This document shows positions 41,049 to 49,826 of a DNA stretch of 64,000 bases, in pieces. Source of the stretch: a bacterium (GTDB lineage: Bacteria; Bacillota; Bacilli; Lactobacillales; Streptococcaceae); NCBI GenBank assembly GCA_905221455.1, contig CAJNDF010000007.1:1-64000 (forward strand). The letters run 5' to 3'. The notes under the pieces are model-generated. The model saw only the letters and a program-made list of their open reading frames with translations, made no database searches and was not told the origin of the DNA. The translations under genes were made by a program, and so were the position numbers. How positions within the stretch are numbered: the stretch's first letter is position 1; each line of letters opens with the position of its first letter.

Positions 41049-41690
41049 TTATAGCATGAGAATCATCAAAAAGCTGACTAAATTATTTAAAGCGTGAAGA
41101 GAAATACTGTAGACCAGACCTTTTCTGCTAATGTAAGCCAGACCCAAACTCAATCCTAGACTAGCATAAACTAAAAACTGTTGCAACGTTCCTGGAGAAT
41201 GAATCAAGGCAAACAGAACACTCGATACCAGAAGGAAAATCAGAGTTTGTTTGCTGTTGTCCTGTTTAGGAAAGAGGTAACGTGCCAACATCCCTCTAAA
41301 GATAAGTTCTTCCGTCAAAGGAGCAAAAATAACGACCGCAAAGAATGAGAAAAGTGGTTGAGACAAGGTCAAGTCTATCGCTATTTGCTGATTTACTGAA
41401 GGATCATTTGGCAAGAAAAACTGGACAACCAGAGATGAGAACCAAACCAAGGCAGGAAGCCAAATAAATCGGTTAAAGCCACTCTTCTCAATATGGACAG
41501 GAGCTTTCTGGTACCATTTATAAATGACGTACACATATACTCCAGCCAAGGCCACATAAAGCAAGGTAGTAGCATAGGGCGAAGCGCCCAGTTTCAAAGC
41601 TTCTACAGCCCCACTCTGAACGGTACCATAGATAACCAGAAAAGATAGAAAGGCTAGAAAAAACCAGCCGAGGTTTTTAAGTAGTTTCAT
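41049..41690 (-). CDS. CPBP-family intramembrane metalloprotease
   Basis: This 213-residue membrane protein has about seven helices. It carries the CPBP/Abi signature EELIFRGML (Glu-Glu, Arg) near residue 127, FALIHSPGT (His) near residue 160 and SLHALNN near the C-terminus. Relatives process bacteriocins or prenylated proteins, or give bacteriocin self-immunity. It directly follows an ABC transporter pair, a context common for bacteriocin immunity modules, though no bacteriocin gene is visible. Confidence 0.87.
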   Translation of the reverse strand: MKLLKNLGWFFLAFLSFLVIYGTVQSGAVEALKLGASPYATTLLYVALAGVYVYVIYKWYQKAPVHIEKSGFNRFIWLPALVWFSSLVVQFFLPNDPSVNQQIAIDLTLSQPLFSFFAVVIFAPLTEELIFRGMLARYLFPKQDNSKQTLIFLLVSSVLFALIHSPGTLQQFLVYASLGLSLGLAYISRKGLVYSISLHALNNLVSFLMILML

Positions 41691-41699
41691 ATAAATCTC

Positions 41700-42398
41700 C
41701 TATCTTGCTTTATAGCTATTTTTCAATACAAAGAGGTTTGCTATTCCTAATACAAGTACCCAAGCAAGTAACATACCGATGTTAGAAAAAGATATTTCCC
41801 CACCTTTTTTATTTAAAAGATTTACAATAGGACCGACGAACGAGTAATCTAACACTTTCTGAACCGTATCATTTTGAAGAGCAATCATGGGTAAAAAAGA
41901 GACGATAAACACAGGAAACATACTATAAACTTGCGCTTTAGACTGAGTATCTGACACTGCACCGATTAGAAGGTTGAGAAAAATAACACTAATAGCTGCT
42001 AAGACCAAATAGATAACATAGGCCAATAAGTAACCTGATACATCCACTTTAAAATAGATTGGTAGTAAAATCATTCCAAGCAACATAATCAACAGAGGGA
42101 GAATGAGCATACTGAAAGTATATTCTGTTGCTGTCACACCACTTAGGATGAGTGATTTAAGATTGCGCTTTTCCTTATCTTCTGCCATCATAATCGATAC
42201 CATATAACCACTACCCATGCTCAAGACCATCGTCAAACTCATAGAAAGGAAATACGTACTCAATTCTCCACTCTTGTTTAAGAACTCATTATATAGAACA
42301 GCCAGTCCAAAAGGCAACAATAGAGTCGCCAACAAAGTTGAATTGCTGATAAGAACTTGTAATCTTAACCATAGTAGGGCATTTAATTTTCTAAACAT
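41700..42398 (-). CDS. ABC transporter permease (ABC-2 type)
   Basis: This 232-residue integral membrane protein has six hydrophobic helices and no soluble domain, the layout of ABC-2 type exporter permeases. It overlaps the stop of the ATPase gene by 8 bp, so the two are translationally coupled partners. GGAGAAAAGTTAG precedes ATG. The substrate is unknown; the operon context suggests an envelope-stress or peptide-resistance function. Confidence 0.83.
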   Translation of the reverse strand: MFRKLNALLWLRLQVLISNSTLLATLLLPFGLAVLYNEFLNKSGELSTYFLSMSLTMVLSMGSGYMVSIMMAEDKEKRNLKSLILSGVTATEYTFSMLILPLLIMLLGMILLPIYFKVDVSGYLLAYVIYLVLAAISVIFLNLLIGAVSDTQSKAQVYSMFPVFIVSFLPMIALQNDTVQKVLDYSFVGPIVNLLNKKGGEISFSNIGMLLAWVLVLGIANLFVLKNSYKAR

Positions 42399-43215
42399 CT
42401 AACTTTTCTCCTGTCAATCTGATAAAGATTTCTTCTAGTGTTGGCTCACAAGAGTGAACCACCATCAAATCTGTCGTGTCTAAATGTGGCAATTCTTCAA
42501 ATGGAACTATCTGTTCTCGTCCATCATTATAAACCACATGTACTTTCTTATCCACATGGTACTTCTGGATAATATCTTGCGGACTTCCATACTCTATTAA
42601 GTTTCCCTTATTCAAAAGAGATAAGCGATCACAAAGCAGAGTTGCTTCATGCATATCATGCGTGGTCAGAAAGATAGTTGTCCCCGCCTGCTTTAATTCT
42701 TGAAGTAGGGTATGAATCATCTTAGATGTTGTAGGATCTAAGCCACTGGTTGGCTCATCTAGAAAGAGAATCTTAGGAGCATTCAGAAGGGCACGAGCCA
42801 AGAACATTCGTTGTTTCATTCCAGTAGATAACTTTTCTGCGATAATATCTTTAGCATCTGCCAATCCAACCTGTTGAAGCACCTGAACTACTCTATCTGA
42901 CTTGAGACCATATAACTTAGCATAGATGAGAAGATTTTTGTAAAGACTCATCTTTTCATAAAAACCACTGCCATCACTAACTATACCGATTTGTTCCAAA
43001 TCATTTGAAGTTAAATCTTGAGAATTCTTGCCTAACAAAATTGTGTTACCTTGATCTGCAGCCAACTGTCCTGTCAAGACGTTGATCATGGTTGTTTTAC
43101 CTGAGCCAGAAGGTCCAAGAAAACCAAAGATTTCACCTTCCTTAATCTCAAAAGAAATCTGATGAAGAGCTTTTTTGCTCCCAAAACTTTTGCTTACATT
43201 TTCAACACGAATCAT
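42391..43215 (-). CDS. ABC transporter ATP-binding protein
   Basis: This 274-residue ATPase has Walker A GPSGSGKTT (about 34-42), signature LSTGMKQRM, Walker B ILFLDEPTSGLD and switch His TTHDMHE. A C-terminal extension of about 60 residues is typical of DrrA/CcmA-like exporter ATPases. It energises the adjacent ABC-2 permease. AAAGGAGTTTCT precedes ATG, 10 bp after the DUF3169 gene. Confidence 0.92.
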   Translation of the reverse strand: MIRVENVSKSFGSKKALHQISFEIKEGEIFGFLGPSGSGKTTMINVLTGQLAADQGNTILLGKNSQDLTSNDLEQIGIVSDGSGFYEKMSLYKNLLIYAKLYGLKSDRVVQVLQQVGLADAKDIIAEKLSTGMKQRMFLARALLNAPKILFLDEPTSGLDPTTSKMIHTLLQELKQAGTTIFLTTHDMHEATLLCDRLSLLNKGNLIEYGSPQDIIQKYHVDKKVHVVYNDGREQIVPFEELPHLDTTDLMVVHSCEPTLEEIFIRLTGEKLDV

Positions 43216-43225
43216 AGAAACTCCT

Positions 43226-43966
43226 TTATTTGAAATAGCGTTTTACCATAGGTATTTGCATCACATTGATATAAATATGGATTGCTCCGACAAGCAAGAA
43301 GGCTAGTAACTGAATCTCTCCTGTCAGTAAGGAAAAGAGAGCAATTAGAATGTAGAGACCTGGCAAGACATATTGGTTTAATTTGAATAAAATCTGAAAA
43401 CTCTGTTCCAAATTAGCCTGACGCTCCCCTTCATCATAAGAATTGATATAGTCCAAGACGTCCTTTGGTGTAGAGAAAAACACCAAACCAAACTGACGAA
43501 CAATCGAAATGGTTTTATAAAGATAATTTTGAGCATTGAAAACCAACACTAATGCCAAAAAAGAAAGAGATAAGGTTAGATTGCTTCTATTTAGTACAAT
43601 CTCTTCACTTACTGAAATGAAGAGAGCCAATAAAATCGCTACGATTGCAATATTAAAAGCAATGGTTCCAAACTCGAGATTTCGATACATTTGCACATAA
43701 TAGCTTTCATTCAGATCATCATCCATTTCCTCTTGATACAAGGAGTGAAATTTTCTGCTTTTCTTTAAGAAATTGAACGTCAAAAGAATGCTAATGAAAC
43801 CTATCAGTAAACAAATAGCTGATATCCAGGGTATCAAGACTTTTACATCTAACATAATTTCGTGGGATTCGGTAGCAGCCTTAAACATCCCTACAAAACC
43901 GCCCAAGAAGCCTCCAAAGACAACAGACATTAAAAATAACAAGCCACCTTTCTTATTCTTTTTCAT
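43226..43966 (-). CDS. DUF3169-family membrane protein
   Basis: This 246-residue protein has about six hydrophobic helices with a charged mid-region (HSLYQEEMDDDLNESYY). It resembles DUF3169 proteins that accompany XRE regulators and ABC exporters in streptococci. The second of two near-adjacent ATGs is used (MKKNKKGG) because GGAGA lies at a normal distance from it; the upstream ATG would be 1 bp from that site. Function unknown. Confidence 0.78.
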   Translation of the reverse strand: MKKNKKGGLLFLMSVVFGGFLGGFVGMFKAATESHEIMLDVKVLIPWISAICLLIGFISILLTFNFLKKSRKFHSLYQEEMDDDLNESYYVQMYRNLEFGTIAFNIAIVAILLALFISVSEEIVLNRSNLTLSLSFLALVLVFNAQNYLYKTISIVRQFGLVFFSTPKDVLDYINSYDEGERQANLEQSFQILFKLNQYVLPGLYILIALFSLLTGEIQLLAFLLVGAIHIYINVMQIPMVKRYFK

Positions 43967-43984
43967 ATTCATTCTCCTTCTATA

Positions 43985-44335
43985 TTAAACCAATCCAACT
44001 AACCACTGACCAAAGGCTTTACCTGATTCATAAATAGCTGTCAAGCCCTCTGTTCCAAGTGATACTAAAATCAAACAAACAGCAAACAAGAGAATAGCTT
44101 GATTTCTTGCCTTTGTCTCACTAACTCCCAGAGGCTCTTTACTTAGCCAACCAGCAAGATAGGCATACAGAGTGACTGTCAAAATCCCAAATTCAGTAGA
44201 GGAAAGAAACAAGAACAGCATCACTAAACGAACCACTATAGTTTTGATGTTAAAATAATTTCCTAAACCTGCACAGACACCTGCAAGTTCTTTGTGTTCA
44301 GTATCTACTTGAAAATCTGCTAAAAACTTTTTCAT
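43985..44335 (-). CDS. PspC-domain membrane protein
   Basis: This 116-residue protein has an N-terminal PspC domain (residues about 12-68: LAGVCAGLGNYF, then hydrophobic helix LVMLFLFLSS) followed by two more helices. PspC proteins take part in phage-shock or envelope-stress responses. This is not the choline-binding surface protein of the same name. The second ATG is preferred over the one 6 bp upstream on ribosome-site spacing. It overlaps the preceding gene's end. Confidence 0.82.
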   Translation of the reverse strand: MKKFLADFQVDTEHKELAGVCAGLGNYFNIKTIVVRLVMLFLFLSSTEFGILTVTLYAYLAGWLSKEPLGVSETKARNQAILLFAVCLILVSLGTEGLTAIYESGKAFGQWLVGLV

Positions 44336-44337
44336 AT

Positions 44338-44535
44338 TCATTCTCCTTTTTCACTTGCTAGATTTTTGGATTTCTTTTCAATCCAGTCAACGACTGGGAT
44401 AAGAGCAAAGTAGGCCCAAATAAATTGGTCACTCTGATAGGGACTAAACCAGCCTAAGTCTATTCCAATCAATAGAAATACGCTGACTAATAGAGCTGCG
44501 ACAACTACATAATAAACCACTTTATACTTGTTCAT
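44338..44535 (-). CDS. small two-helix membrane protein (paralogue of the next gene)
   Basis: This 65-residue protein reads MNKYKVVYYVVVAALLVSVF, then a loop with LGWF, then a second helix and a basic tail (WIEKKSKN). The same layout and the motifs YKVVYY and LGWF occur in the neighbouring 62-residue protein, so the two are tandem duplicates. It starts inside the end of that gene (14-bp overlap). Family function unknown. Confidence 0.75.
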   Translation of the reverse strand: MNKYKVVYYVVVAALLVSVFLLIGIDLGWFSPYQSDQFIWAYFALIPVVDWIEKKSKNLASEKGE

Positions 44536-44710
44536 CATTTTTCTCCTTTTCCTTCAACCGATTGAAAATGGACAAGAGGACTAAATTAATCCAAAACAAA
44601 TACTTACTTTCAACAAAATAGAACCAACCCAGTAATGTTCCAATCATAGCCAAGGCATTCACAATAAGGGCAAGAACACTCATATAATAAACCACTCTAT
44701 ACATGTTCAT
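44522..44710 (-). CDS. small two-helix membrane protein
   Basis: This 62-residue protein starts MNMYRVVYYMSVLALIVNA and has a second helix and a charged tail (NRLKEKEKND). Its ATG overlaps the XRE gene's stop as TGATG, with GAGGAGGAT as ribosome site, so translation is coupled to the regulator. It is a paralogue of the downstream gene. Such short proteins often sit behind XRE regulators in these operons, perhaps as a membrane sensor; that role is inference. Confidence 0.75.
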   Translation of the reverse strand: MNMYRVVYYMSVLALIVNALAMIGTLLGWFYFVESKYLFWINLVLLSIFNRLKEKEKNDEQV

Positions 44711-44916
44711 CACTCATCCTCCTCCAAGCGAAATACCGATTCGACTGTTTCGTTGAAAATCTGAGATATTTTCAAGGCAATCACAACGGACGGGGTGTAT
44801 TCGTCCCGTTCTAGTAAGCTAATGGTCTGTCTGGAAACCTCTGCTAGCTTGGCTAGTTCGGTTTGATTGAGACCATCGCGAGCCCGAAGCTCTTTTAGAC
44901 GATTTTTTAGTTGCAT
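44710..44916 (-). CDS. XRE-family helix-turn-helix regulator
   Basis: This 68-residue single-domain DNA-binding protein (MQLKNRLKELRARDGL, then LNQTELAKLAEVSRQTISLLE as the helix-turn-helix) matches the YozG/Cro-like group that pairs with small membrane proteins. The ATG after AGGTGTGTAAC is chosen; a GTG 9 bp upstream, immediately after the previous stop, is an alternative. It probably autoregulates the operon through the perfect inverted repeat at 45295-45322. Confidence 0.85.
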   Translation of the reverse strand: MQLKNRLKELRARDGLNQTELAKLAEVSRQTISLLERDEYTPSVVIALKISQIFNETVESVFRLEEDE

Positions 44917-44925
44917 GTTACACAC

Positions 44926-45240
44926 CTACTCTCCGTCAAATTCAACGGCTTGGATATCCTCAATACGTTGCAACTTGAATTTTTCTTTCCCATTTTTATC
45001 AACATGACGTAGTTTGACCCATTCCTCATCAACATCCACAACTTCCCATAAAGATGTTCCAAACACTTGTCCAACGATTGTTGGATTTTTTCCAATTAAT
45101 TCTTGCAATAATCTTGACATATCTTTATTTCCTTTCTGTTTTTGCTCAATTCTTTTGATTTTATTCTCCAGTTTCTTGACCTTTTGGGAATGGTAGATAT
45201 AATACATAATCACAAGAGATACAAATCCTAATGCCCACAT
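44926..45240 (-). CDS. membrane-anchored protein of unknown function, first gene of the operon
   Basis: This 104-residue protein has one N-terminal transmembrane helix (MWALGFVSLVIMYYIYHS), a basic coiled region (VKKLENKIKRIEQKQ) and a small soluble domain ending EDIQAVEFDGE that looks like an all-beta fold (EVVDVDEEWVKLRHVD). GGAGAAAGGAACG precedes the chosen ATG; an internal start at MSRLLQEL also has a ribosome site and would give a soluble form. No family name is recalled. Confidence 0.7.
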   Translation of the reverse strand: MWALGFVSLVIMYYIYHSQKVKKLENKIKRIEQKQKGNKDMSRLLQELIGKNPTIVGQVFGTSLWEVVDVDEEWVKLRHVDKNGKEKFKLQRIEDIQAVEFDGE

Positions 45241-45276
45241 AATCGTTCCTTTCTCCTTTTCTCTTAACTTGCTTAT

Positions 45277-45305
45277 ATTGTAACACATCTTTTTCTTTTT
45301 GACAA
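45277..45305 (-). promoter_or_regulatory. promoter of the XRE-ABC operon
   Basis: The reverse strand has TTGTCA, 17-bp spacer, TACAAT with extended TG. The -35 lies inside the inverted repeat at 45295-45322. Confidence 0.8.
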
Positions 45306-45322
45306 GCATATTTGTCAAAAAG
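45295..45322. promoter_or_regulatory. perfect 11-bp inverted repeat over the -35 (operator)
   Basis: CTTTTTGACAA, a 6-nt spacer, then TTGTCAAAAAG. Its position over the -35 suggests a repressor operator, most simply for the XRE protein encoded in the operon. Confidence 0.7.
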
Positions 45323-45350
45323 TTTATGATTTTTGTCATTTTGCAAAAGA

Positions 45351-45376
45351 AAAAGGTCAGGAGTAAGGTCCTGACC
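45351..45376 (-). terminator. hisS terminator
   Basis: On the reverse strand GGTCAGGA pairs with TCCTGACC around CCTTAC and is followed by TTTTT. Confidence 0.88.
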
Positions 45377-45389
45377 AGTTTATTTACTA

Positions 45390-46670
45390 TTAAAATCCTA
45401 GTTTTTCAAAGATTTCTGAGAAGTTTTGACTGATAGCATCAAGTGACACTTGCACTTCTTCTCGGGTTTGGTTGTTCTTGACTGTCACTTGTCCGCTTTC
45501 GACTTCGCTCTCACCTAGAGTGATGAGGGTCTTAGCCGCAAAGACATCGGCTGACTTGAACTGAGCTTTGAGTTTACGGTTGAGGTAATCACGCTCTGCT
45601 TTGAAACCTTGTTGGCGAAGAGCCTGTACCAATTCCAAGGCCTTGACATTTGCTCCTTCGCCCAAGACCGCAATATAGACATCTAGAGCGTTTTCAATAG
45701 GGAGGGCCACACCTTGCTTTTCAAGAATGAGAAGCAGGCGCTCTACACCAAGCCCAAAACCAAAGCCAGCAGTCTCAGGACCACCAAAGTAAGCAACCAA
45801 ACCATCGTAGCGACCACCCGCGCAGACTGTCAAGTCATTGCCCTCAATCTCAGTGATAAACTCAAAAATGGTGTGGTTGTAGTAGTCTAGACCACGCACC
45901 ATATTGGTATCGATGATATAGTCTACTCCAAGATTTTCCAACATCTGACGCACAGCATCAAAATGAGCTTGACTTTCTTCATCAAGGAAGTCCAAGATAG
46001 ACGGCGCATTCTCCACTGCCACCTTGTCTTCTTTTTCCTTAGAGTCCAAGACACGGAGAGGATTTTCCTCCAAGCGACGCTGGCTATCCTTAGACAAGGT
46101 CTCCTTGAGCGGTGTCAAATAGTCAATCAAGGCTTGACGGTAGGCCGCACGACTCTCAGGATTTCCAAGAGTGTTAAGGTGCAATTTGACACCTTGGATG
46201 CCGATTTCTTTCAAGAAATGAGCTGCCATTGCGATGGTTTCCACATCGGTAGCTGGATTGCTAGAGCCAAAGCACTCAACACCAATCTGGTGGAACTGGC
46301 GCAAACGCCCTGCCTGTGGACGCTCATAACGGAACATAGGGCCCATGTAGTAGAACTTACTTGGCTTTTGCACTTCTGGAGCGAAGAGTTTATTTTCCAC
46401 ATAAGAACGGACAACGGGCGCAGTTCCTTCTGGGCGAAGGGTAATATGGCGGTCACCCTTGTCATAGAAATCGTACATTTCCTTGGTTACGATATCGGTT
46501 GTGTCTCCGACAGAGCGGCTGATGACCTCGTAGTGCTCAAAAATAGGCGTGCGCACTTCTGCATAGTTATAGCGCTTGAAAATCTCACGGGCAAAGCCCT
46601 CAACGTACTGCCATTTAGCAGACTCAGCAGGTAAAATATCCTGCGTTCCTTTTGGTTTTTGTAATTTCAT
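45390..46670 (-). CDS. hisS: histidyl-tRNA synthetase
   Basis: This 426-residue class II synthetase charges tRNA-His. Motifs seen are [10 protein letters not shown] at the N-terminus, [12 protein letters not shown] (motif 2), the His-A segment [18 protein letters not shown] and motif 3 [13 protein letters not shown]. The C-terminal 95 residues form the anticodon-binding domain. AAAGAGGAATCCCT precedes ATG. An extended -10 (TGGTAAAAT) lies at 46700-46708. Confidence 0.96.
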   Translation of the reverse strand: MKLQKPKGTQDILPAESAKWQYVEGFAREIFKRYNYAEVRTPIFEHYEVISRSVGDTTDIVTKEMYDFYDKGDRHITLRPEGTAPVVRSYVENKLFAPEVQKPSKFYYMGPMFRYERPQAGRLRQFHQIGVECFGSSNPATDVETIAMAAHFLKEIGIQGVKLHLNTLGNPESRAAYRQALIDYLTPLKETLSKDSQRRLEENPLRVLDSKEKEDKVAVENAPSILDFLDEESQAHFDAVRQMLENLGVDYIIDTNMVRGLDYYNHTIFEFITEIEGNDLTVCAGGRYDGLVAYFGGPETAGFGFGLGVERLLLILEKQGVALPIENALDVYIAVLGEGANVKALELVQALRQQGFKAERDYLNRKLKAQFKSADVFAAKTLITLGESEVESGQVTVKNNQTREEVQVSLDAISQNFSEIFEKLGF

Positions 46671-46699
46671 AGGGATTCCTCTTTAAACTTAATAGTCTT

Positions 46700-46708
46700 A
46701 TTTTACCA
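46700..46708 (-). promoter_or_regulatory. hisS promoter, extended -10
   Basis: The reverse strand reads TGGTAAAAT 30 bp before the start; the -35 is weak. Confidence 0.6.
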
Positions 46709-46748
46709 CAAATAGAGGGATTAAAACAGTAAGAAAAAAATTAGGATT

Positions 46749-46900
46749 TATACTCAATGAAAATCAAAGAGCAAACTAGGAAACTAGCCGCAGGTTGCTC
46801 AAAACACTGTTTTGAGGTTGTGGATAGCACTGACGAAGTCAGTAACTGTACTACGGCAAGGCGACGTTGACGTGGTTTGAAGAGATTTTCGAAGAGTATT
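46749..46900 (-). repeat. BOX element (A-B-C type)
   Basis: Read on the reverse strand it begins with boxA (ATACTCTTCGAAAATCTC, then the complement of CTACGGCAAGGCGACGTTG, nearly the BOXA1R primer sequence). It continues with one boxB containing the hairpin ACTGAC-GAA-GTCAGT (46829-46843) and ends with boxC (AGTTTGCTCTTTGATTTTC). About 152 bp. It abuts the MFS gene so that the gene's stop codon overlaps its outer end. Confidence 0.9.
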
Positions 46901-48146
46901 AGATATCATTTTTGAGATTAATAACTGTCAAAAGAATAGCTAGCAAGGAAAGACTAACAAATAGCATCCAAGTCAACTGTATATTCCATACAGCTATAAG
47001 TGAAAAACAAGCTGTTCCCACAGGTATGGATAAGGTAAACAATAAACCTAAAAAATTACTGGTACGAGCTAGAACCTCTGGAGCTAGATTTTTCAGGAGC
47101 AAGGCACTAATCTTTGGTTGAACTTTACCAGACACATACAGAGTTGAACAGAGAAATAGTAAACCAAGTACGACTTGATTGAATACATTAGCCAAACCAA
47201 CTAGACTGAGTCCTACGGTCACCCACATCATCAATCTAGGCAAGGACTGCTTCCCAAAATAATCATTGCCCGTAAGGCTACTGATCATGATTGCTAACAA
47301 AGTACAGAATTGACTAATAAATAATGCCTCTGTGTAAGAAAAGTCCAAAAGAGAATGGCTCAAAAAGAAGATGTTATAGATGCTTCCTAAAGCGCCACCC
47401 AAGGCATTGATAAGCAAGACAGCAAAGAGCATAAAACCAAAGTTTTTCTGTCCACTTTTAAGAAAAACGAGACGTAAATTTCGGTAAATTGTTAGGAACT
47501 GCTCTTTGATAGATAGCTTCTCATTTTTTAGTGATTCACCATCAGCAGCTGAAATTGACAGACTCAATTTGCTTCTTCCTAGAAAGAGAATCACGGCTGA
47601 TACGAGGAAAAAGCAAGCATTGATTCCCGCAACGAGAGAAAAATTATTGACCGATAGCCCTAAGAGCCAGACTCCAAAAGCTTGACCACCAATAGCTGAA
47701 ATATAGGTGATGAACTGTGAAAAAGAATAAGCTTCCATCAAATCCTCTTCAGCTACTTTTTCCTTAACAAGAGGCATGCGCAAACCACCAGCAAAATCAC
47801 TGATGACATCACTAATGACGTTGATCAAACACAGGCTAGAAAAGGCAAAGAGACTAGCTTGCTGAACAACTAAAGCTGCTAGAAAAAATAAAACTGCCTG
47901 AAACAAACCGCTATAGACCATCCATTTGACCTTGTCCCTCGTGTAATCTGCCCGAATCCCTACAAAAACTGTAAAGAGAGTAGGAAGAATCATGACAATA
48001 TTCGCCATAGCAACCGCAAAAGAGGCTTGTGGCAAGGTCGATGCATAAACGATAAATACCAGGTTAAAAATCGAAGCACCAAAGGCATTGAAGAAGCGTG
48101 ACAAAGTCAAGAGTCGATAAGCTTGATTTCTAAACAATAGGTTCAT
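46899..48146 (-). CDS. MFS transporter
   Basis: This 415-residue major-facilitator protein has about twelve hydrophobic helices and a central cytoplasmic loop (SAADGESLKNEKLSIKEQF) near residue 200. It resembles the macrolide-efflux (Mef)-like/DHA group in general layout, but the substrate cannot be assigned. It is transcribed away from nothing obvious and lies downstream of a same-strand Rgg regulator, its probable controller. A BOX element abuts its stop codon TAA at 46899-46901. Confidence 0.85.
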   Translation of the reverse strand: MNLLFRNQAYRLLTLSRFFNAFGASIFNLVFIVYASTLPQASFAVAMANIVMILPTLFTVFVGIRADYTRDKVKWMVYSGLFQAVLFFLAALVVQQASLFAFSSLCLINVISDVISDFAGGLRMPLVKEKVAEEDLMEAYSFSQFITYISAIGGQAFGVWLLGLSVNNFSLVAGINACFFLVSAVILFLGRSKLSLSISAADGESLKNEKLSIKEQFLTIYRNLRLVFLKSGQKNFGFMLFAVLLINALGGALGSIYNIFFLSHSLLDFSYTEALFISQFCTLLAIMISSLTGNDYFGKQSLPRLMMWVTVGLSLVGLANVFNQVVLGLLFLCSTLYVSGKVQPKISALLLKNLAPEVLARTSNFLGLLFTLSIPVGTACFSLIAVWNIQLTWMLFVSLSLLAILLTVINLKNDI

Positions 48147-48343
48147 AGGTAATCTCCCTTCTTGTTATAATCCCTATATGAAGTATGACTATAGTATATC
48201 ACTTAGAAATTGAAAGGGAAAACTTTTGAATATATGCAACACACAAAATAAGCAAAGCAACGATAAAATCTCTTTTATGACCTGCGAGTAGTCAAAAGTT
48301 CTATCTCTTCAAATTTTAAATTATTTTCTTAGTTTGCAGATAT

Positions 48344-49195
48344 TCAACAATCGGTCGTTTTTCTGTAGTATTCGGCAGATTTGTGACAGCCAAGCATCTC
48401 AAAAATACGGACAGCATCTTCCATCTTTTTCTGGCCTTCCTTGACTCTGCCCTGCTTGCTATCAAGAAGACCTTCCGCCCACAAATAGACAATTCGGAAA
48501 TAGATCTCATTTTCCTTGTAAAAATGCTCTTTGATGACACGTTTAAAATAAGAGGCATTGGTGAATTCTTCACACTCAATACTGGCTAAAAAACCATTCA
48601 ATAGCATAGTATGAAAAAGGTTTCGATTACCAGACATTTCCATTAGAAAATCGGATTTGCGGACCATTTCTCGTACATATCTAGTAAAAAGGGAAACAGA
48701 TAAGAACGGAGAACTGACTGAGAACAAATTGAGTTCATAGATTCCCCAAATCTCGGTAGAAAACAAGTAGTCATGAAGGACTTTCTCTTCCTCTGCCGTT
48801 AACTCTACCCTTTCATCCATACTCTTCATATAAGACTTGATAATAATGGCATTTAGAATATGCTTCTGCTTGTTTTGAGAATGGGCATGCTTTTGATATT
48901 CCTTGCGATACAGGTCTTCAAGAGGTGCTATATTTTTTATATCCAAGACATCTGTAATTTCTTTTCTCAACTCAGAATCTGTATCATACTGAAAACCTCT
49001 CGCCAGAAAGAGGATTTCCTCCACACTGGCAGATATATTTTCTAGGGCAAATAGAAACTTTTCCACCGAAAGCTCACTCTGACCAGTTTCAAATCGGGAC
49101 AACATAGACGGAGAAAATTGTCCCCCAGTCGCCTGTCTCAGCGAGATATTTCTTGACTCTCGTAATTGTCTAAAGACTTTTCCAATCTGCTCCAT
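48344..49195 (-). CDS. Rgg/GadR/MutR-family transcriptional regulator
   Basis: This 283-residue regulator has an N-terminal XRE-type helix-turn-helix (IGKVFRQLRESRNISL, then SPSMLSRFETGQSELS, residues 4-45) followed by a helical TPR-like peptide-sensing domain. Rgg proteins typically bind short hydrophobic peptides. I found no convincing SHP-type peptide gene in the flanking 200 bp on either side. AAGGGGAAGTCT precedes ATG and an extended -10 (TGATAAAAT) lies upstream. The MFS gene follows 200 bp downstream on the same strand and is a likely target. Confidence 0.88.
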   Translation of the reverse strand: MEQIGKVFRQLRESRNISLRQATGGQFSPSMLSRFETGQSELSVEKFLFALENISASVEEILFLARGFQYDTDSELRKEITDVLDIKNIAPLEDLYRKEYQKHAHSQNKQKHILNAIIIKSYMKSMDERVELTAEEEKVLHDYLFSTEIWGIYELNLFSVSSPFLSVSLFTRYVREMVRKSDFLMEMSGNRNLFHTMLLNGFLASIECEEFTNASYFKRVIKEHFYKENEIYFRIVYLWAEGLLDSKQGRVKEGQKKMEDAVRIFEMLGCHKSAEYYRKTTDC

Positions 49196-49318
49196 AGACT
49201 TCCCCTTGATTCCGTATTTTCTTCATTTTATCATATTTTTCAGAAAATTCATCAAAAACTTGCCAAATTGTCAGAATTATGAGAAAATAGAGGATATTTA
49301 TCAGGTGGAGGGACTGTT

Positions 49319-49660
49319 ATGAGAGACGATATCAAAATCAATGACCGCGCTTTGGCCTTACAAGACCAAATTATCGAAAAACTAGAGAAGGTTTTTGATA
49401 CAGATGTGGAATTGGATGTTTACAATCTAGGATTGATTTATGAAATTAATCTGGATGAAACGGGTCTCTGCAAGATTGTCATGACCTTCACCGACACTGC
49501 CTGCGATTGTGCCGAAAGCTTGCCTATCGAAATCGTGGCAGGTCTCAAACAAATCGAGGGGATCGAAGATGTCAAGGTTGAAGTCACTTGGTCGCCTGCC
49601 TGGAAGATCACACGAATCAGTCGCTACGGTCGTATTGCCCTTGGACTGCCACCTCGTTAA
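49319..49660 (+). CDS. SufT/MIP18-family (DUF59) metal-sulfur cluster assembly factor
   Basis: This 113-residue protein has a DUF59 fold with the segment LDVYNLGLIYEI near residue 40 and the conserved Cys-containing stretch TFTDTACDCAESLP (about 60-73). Relatives help insert or carry iron-sulfur clusters. The neighbouring ilvD encodes an Fe-S dehydratase on the opposite strand, a suggestive but unproven link. AGGTGGAGGGACT precedes ATG. TTGCCA, 17 bp and GAAAAT with extended TGA form a plausible promoter. It is monocistronic with its own terminator. Confidence 0.85.
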   Translation: MRDDIKINDRALALQDQIIEKLEKVFDTDVELDVYNLGLIYEINLDETGLCKIVMTFTDTACDCAESLPIEIVAGLKQIEGIEDVKVEVTWSPAWKITRISRYGRIALGLPPR

Positions 49661-49688
49661 GCAGGCAAATTACTTTTGAAGATGAAAA

Positions 49689-49716
49689 GAAGCAAGCCGA
49701 AGTTGGCTTGCTTTTT
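49689..49716 (+). terminator. terminator after the sufT-like gene
   Basis: AAGCAAGCC pairs with GGCTTGCTT around GAAGTT and ends in TTTTT. Confidence 0.9.
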
Positions 49717-49717
49717 G

Positions 49718-49822
49718 ATACTCAATGAAAATCAAAGAGCAAACTAGGAAACTAGCCGCAGGCTGTACTTGAGTACGGCAAGGCGACGTTGACGTGGTTT
49801 GAATTTGATTTTCGAAGAGTAT
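49718..49822 (-). repeat. BOX element (A-C type, no boxB)
   Basis: About 105 bp, with boxA (ATACTCTTCGAAAATCAAATT at the outer end, then the complement of GTACGGCAAGGCGACGTTG) joined directly to boxC (AGTTTGCTCTTTGATTTTC). It lies between the convergent sufT-like gene and ilvD, 4 bp from the ilvD stop. Confidence 0.88.
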
Positions 49823-49826
49823 GAGT

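Noticed and set aside
46749..46900. RUP element or IS630-derived repeat
   Set aside because: The sequence contains the near-exact BOXA1R core and the boxB/boxC pattern, so it is a BOX element.
48147..48343. Short hydrophobic peptide (SHP) gene beside the Rgg regulator
   Set aside because: Only short non-hydrophobic frames (for example an 11-codon frame at about 48178) without ribosome sites were seen.
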